Shown: piece after piece, positions 5,597-7,361 of the stretch
Layout: each line of letters opens with the position of its first letter
Numbering within the stretch: position 1 is the stretch's first letter
Assembly (NCBI GenBank): GCA_035302865.1
Contig: DATGSF010000223.1
Span: 1 to 7,361, forward strand
Direction of reading: 5' to 3'
Length of the DNA: 7,361 bases
From: DATGSF01 sp035302865
GTDB taxonomy: Bacteria > Bacteroidota > Bacteroidia > Chitinophagales > Chitinophagaceae
Program-made: the position numbers and the translations under genes
The notes under the pieces: model-generated
Seen by the model: the letters and a program-made list of their open reading frames with translations, nothing else
What the model was told of the DNA's origin: nothing
Database searches by the model: none

Positions 5597-7361
5597 TTAA
5601 TTCTTAATTAATTTCACTTGTTGCTGTACATTATCATCTTGGTATTTCAAGAAGTAAATCCCAGCTGGAACAGTTTTCATATCAACATTCATAATATTAT
5701 TAACTTGCTCCGCTTTATAAACCTCTCTACCAGAAACATCTGTAATACTAATTTTTGCATTTGTTCCTAAAGCTCCATTAATACGAATTTGAACTTGATC
5801 TTTTAATGGATTAGGATATGCATTTATAGTTAAAGCATTTGCATTTTTAATTGGCTGTAAAACAAGTACATTGGAATAGCTCATTTTTCCATCAATATCC
5901 ATTTGCTTTAATCTATAATACGTAATTTTATTTAAAGCATCCCCATCTAAATAGGTATAGTCAATTGCGAAATCGCTATTACCATCTTTTGCCATAGTTG
6001 CTACAAAACCAACATTTTCAAAACTAGTACCATCAAAAGATTTTTCTATATAAAAACCAGCATTATCTCTTTCTTGATACGTTTTCCATGTTAATACTGC
6101 TTGATTATGTGCATTCACACTTCCTTTTAATGCATCCATTTCTACAGGTAAAGGAGTACCAACTTTTAAAGTATAATCCACCGCAGAACCCCAAGTTTCT
6201 GTAGAACAAGCGTCAAAATTATTAGTATTTGAAAAATCATATACTCCTCTAATTCGCATTCTATAGTTTCCTGCTGACATACCACTAGGAACAACAAAAC
6301 TTAAATTATTGTCTGCGCCACTAACATTATTTTGATCCATTAATTCTGTAGCATCAAAAACTCCATTTTGATTCCAATCCACCCATATACGAACTGTATT
6401 TGAACCGCCAACATAGCTCGTATTTACATTGATAGTATCACCTTCAAAGGTTTCAAAAATTTCAGAACTTCTATCATCATAGCCCATAACTGGATTATTC
6501 GGCTGTGCGCCTGCTGCATAATTCAGATTATCGATACTGCCTTCAATAGAAATAGCACTTAAATAATCTATTATACTAGTGTAAACAGGAAGACAATAAC
6601 ATTCTGTTACAGGTTTAGCATTTACTGTAACCATATTAGAAATATCTTCTAAATTTCCAAAAGAACATGCTACTACAAAACGGTAATCTGTATCATCAGA
6701 AACACCATTAATTGTAAGGTTTGGAGAATTTGCACCAGCAATATCTGTCCAAGTATTTAAACCTGAAGGAGACTCTTGCCATTGGTACGTTAAACCATTT
6801 CCAGGACCTGTCATTCCACTTGCAGTTAAAGTAAAATCTTCATCACTACAAGCTTCCGTTGCTGTACTAGAAATAGTACCAGCATCTGCATCCGTACAAC
6901 CAGATAAAGTAATTACTCTTAAAGTAAAGTCCACTGCAGAACCATAAGTTTCTGTAGAACAAGGAGTAAAGTTAGTTGTACTCCATCTACCTCTAATACG
7001 CATTCTATAGTCACCTGCTGCAACACCATTAGGAACTATAAAACTTAAATCATTAACTGTAGTTGCGGAAGAAACATAACCTTCATCCATTAATTCATTC
7101 ACTTCGTCAAATACACCATCTTCATTCCAATCCACCCATATTTTAACGGTATTATTACCACCTGTATATAAAGTATTTACCTCAACTTCATCACCTACAT
7201 ACGTTTCAATCACTTGACTTAACTGATCATCATATCCTTTAATAGGATTTGTCGGTTGGGATGAAGCTGTATATAAATGATTATCAATATCCGTTTCAAT
7301 ATCAATGGTGTTTAAATAATCACCAGATGTTGCATTTGGAATACAATAGCAATCCGTAACT
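5597..7361 (-). CDS. Secreted multidomain T9SS cargo protein with GEVED and Ig-like domains (5' end outside window)
   Basis: The frame is open to the right edge, so this is the C-terminal 587 residues of a longer protein; a GTG at 7211-7213 can be taken as a start, but it lies inside the first domain. Counting from the edge: GEVED-type domain 1 (1-149), Ig-like domain (about 153-250, with TYQWQESPSG), GEVED domain 2 (251-401), a fibronectin-like domain (about 402-506) opening LPVEMDALKG and containing YYRLKQMDIDG, and a type A T9SS sorting domain (about 510-587) running from YPNP to GIYFLKY and KLIKN. The sorting domain directs passage through the outer membrane and is normally cleaved, often with attachment to a surface lipopolysaccharide. 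No catalytic domain is visible; adhesion or a binding role is likely, with any enzyme domain upstream. GC is higher than in the operon (43 of 120 bases in 6181-6240 plus 6781-6840). Export would need a signal peptide outside the window. Confidence 0.95.
   Translation of the reverse strand, partial: VTDCYCIPNATSGDYLNTIDIETDIDNHLYTASSQPTNPIKGYDDQLSQVIETYVGDEVEVNTLYTGGNNTVKIWVDWNEDGVFDEVNELMDEGYVSSATTVNDLSFIVPNGVAAGDYRMRIRGRWSTTNFTPCSTETYGSAVDFTLRVITLSGCTDADAGTISSTATEACSDEDFTLTASGMTGPGNGLTYQWQESPSGLNTWTDIAGANSPNLTINGVSDDTDYRFVVACSFGNLEDISNMVTVNAKPVTECYCLPVYTSIIDYLSAISIEGSIDNLNYAAGAQPNNPVMGYDDRSSEIFETFEGDTINVNTSYVGGSNTVRIWVDWNQNGVFDATELMDQNNVSGADNNLSFVVPSGMSAGNYRMRIRGVYDFSNTNNFDACSTETWGSAVDYTLKVGTPLPVEMDALKGSVNAHNQAVLTWKTYQERDNAGFYIEKSFDGTSFENVGFVATMAKDGNSDFAIDYTYLDGDALNKITYYRLKQMDIDGKMSYSNVLVLQPIKNANALTINAYPNPLKDQVQIRINGALGTNAKISITDVSGREVYKAEQVNNIMNVDMKTVPAGIYFLKYQDDNVQQQVKLIKN
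5600..5833 (-). other. T9SS type A C-terminal sorting domain (coding sub-region)
   Basis: The last 78 residues run from LTINAYPNPLKDQVQI to the terminal KLIKN. The landmarks are the YPNP opening, the central ISITDVSGREVY strand pair, and VPAGIYFLKY before the basic end. These match the Por-secretion-type sorting domain known across Bacteroidota. The order of landmarks is complete, so the gene's 3' end is intact. Confidence 0.93.
6158..6610 (-). repeat. GEVED domain repeat, copy 2 (coding)
   Basis: The copy opens with VTECYC and closes at DYTLKV. It shares with copy 1 the blocks GYDD, NTV-IWVDWN, GVFD, ELMD, LSF-VP, YRMRIRG and CSTET-GSAVD. The loop DWNQNGVFDATE (fragment residues 328-339) fits a 12-residue calcium-loop pattern with E at position 12. 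An exact 18-base stretch at 6371-6388 recurs at 7124-7141 in copy 1. Confidence 0.9.
6914..7360 (-). repeat. GEVED domain repeat, copy 1 (coding, at the window edge)
   Basis: This copy opens with VTDCYC at the first visible codon and closes at DFTLRV, exactly 250 codons ahead of copy 2. Because VTECYC in copy 2 directly follows an Ig-like domain ending in VTVNAKP, another Ig-like domain probably precedes this copy outside the window. Its loop DWNEDGVFDEVNE carries one extra residue relative to copy 2. Confidence 0.9.

Noticed and set aside
7211..7213. GTG start for a 538-residue secreted protein
   Set aside because: The frame stays open to the window edge, and the 49 upstream codons align with the first part of the second GEVED copy, so the GTG is an internal valine codon.

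Overview
The window looks like a chromosomal segment of a low-GC member of the Bacteroidota, most likely a flavobacterium. Three things support this. The protein nearest the right end finishes in a type IX secretion (T9SS) sorting domain, a system restricted to this phylum. The one promoter core I can see is of the Bacteroidota TAnnTTTG type. The gene starts lack Shine-Dalgarno sequences and are preceded by A-rich sequence. Every gene lies on the minus strand, so the window is best read from right to left.

Right part (7361 to 5597): the 3' portion of a large secreted protein gene that runs off the right edge. Its visible 587 residues hold two GEVED-type domains 250 residues apart, with an Ig-like domain between them, then a Bacteroidota-type fibronectin-like domain and a C-terminal T9SS sorting domain. 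A strong intrinsic terminator (5525-5560) follows.

Middle (5596 to 5224): about 370 bases of AT-rich non-coding DNA with that terminator, a possible weak second one, and a candidate promoter just in front of the next operon.

Left part (5223 to 16): a tight four-gene operon. In order of transcription it encodes a fused ABC half-exporter, a 413-residue protein that I read as a divergent nucleoside-diphosphate-kinase-like domain joined to a nucleotidyltransferase-fold domain, an aminoglycoside-phosphotransferase/choline-kinase-fold kinase, and a GT4 glycosyltransferase. The gaps are 9 and 1 bases, then a 4-base ATGA overlap. Only 15 bases remain after the last stop, so the operon may continue beyond the left edge. 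The set suggests assembly, phosphate-type modification and export of a cell-surface glycan; the substrate cannot be read from sequence.

The least described element is the operon's second gene with its kinase neighbour. Two of the complete genes (ABC exporter and kinase) have longer frames opening at TTG; I place both starts at downstream ATGs.
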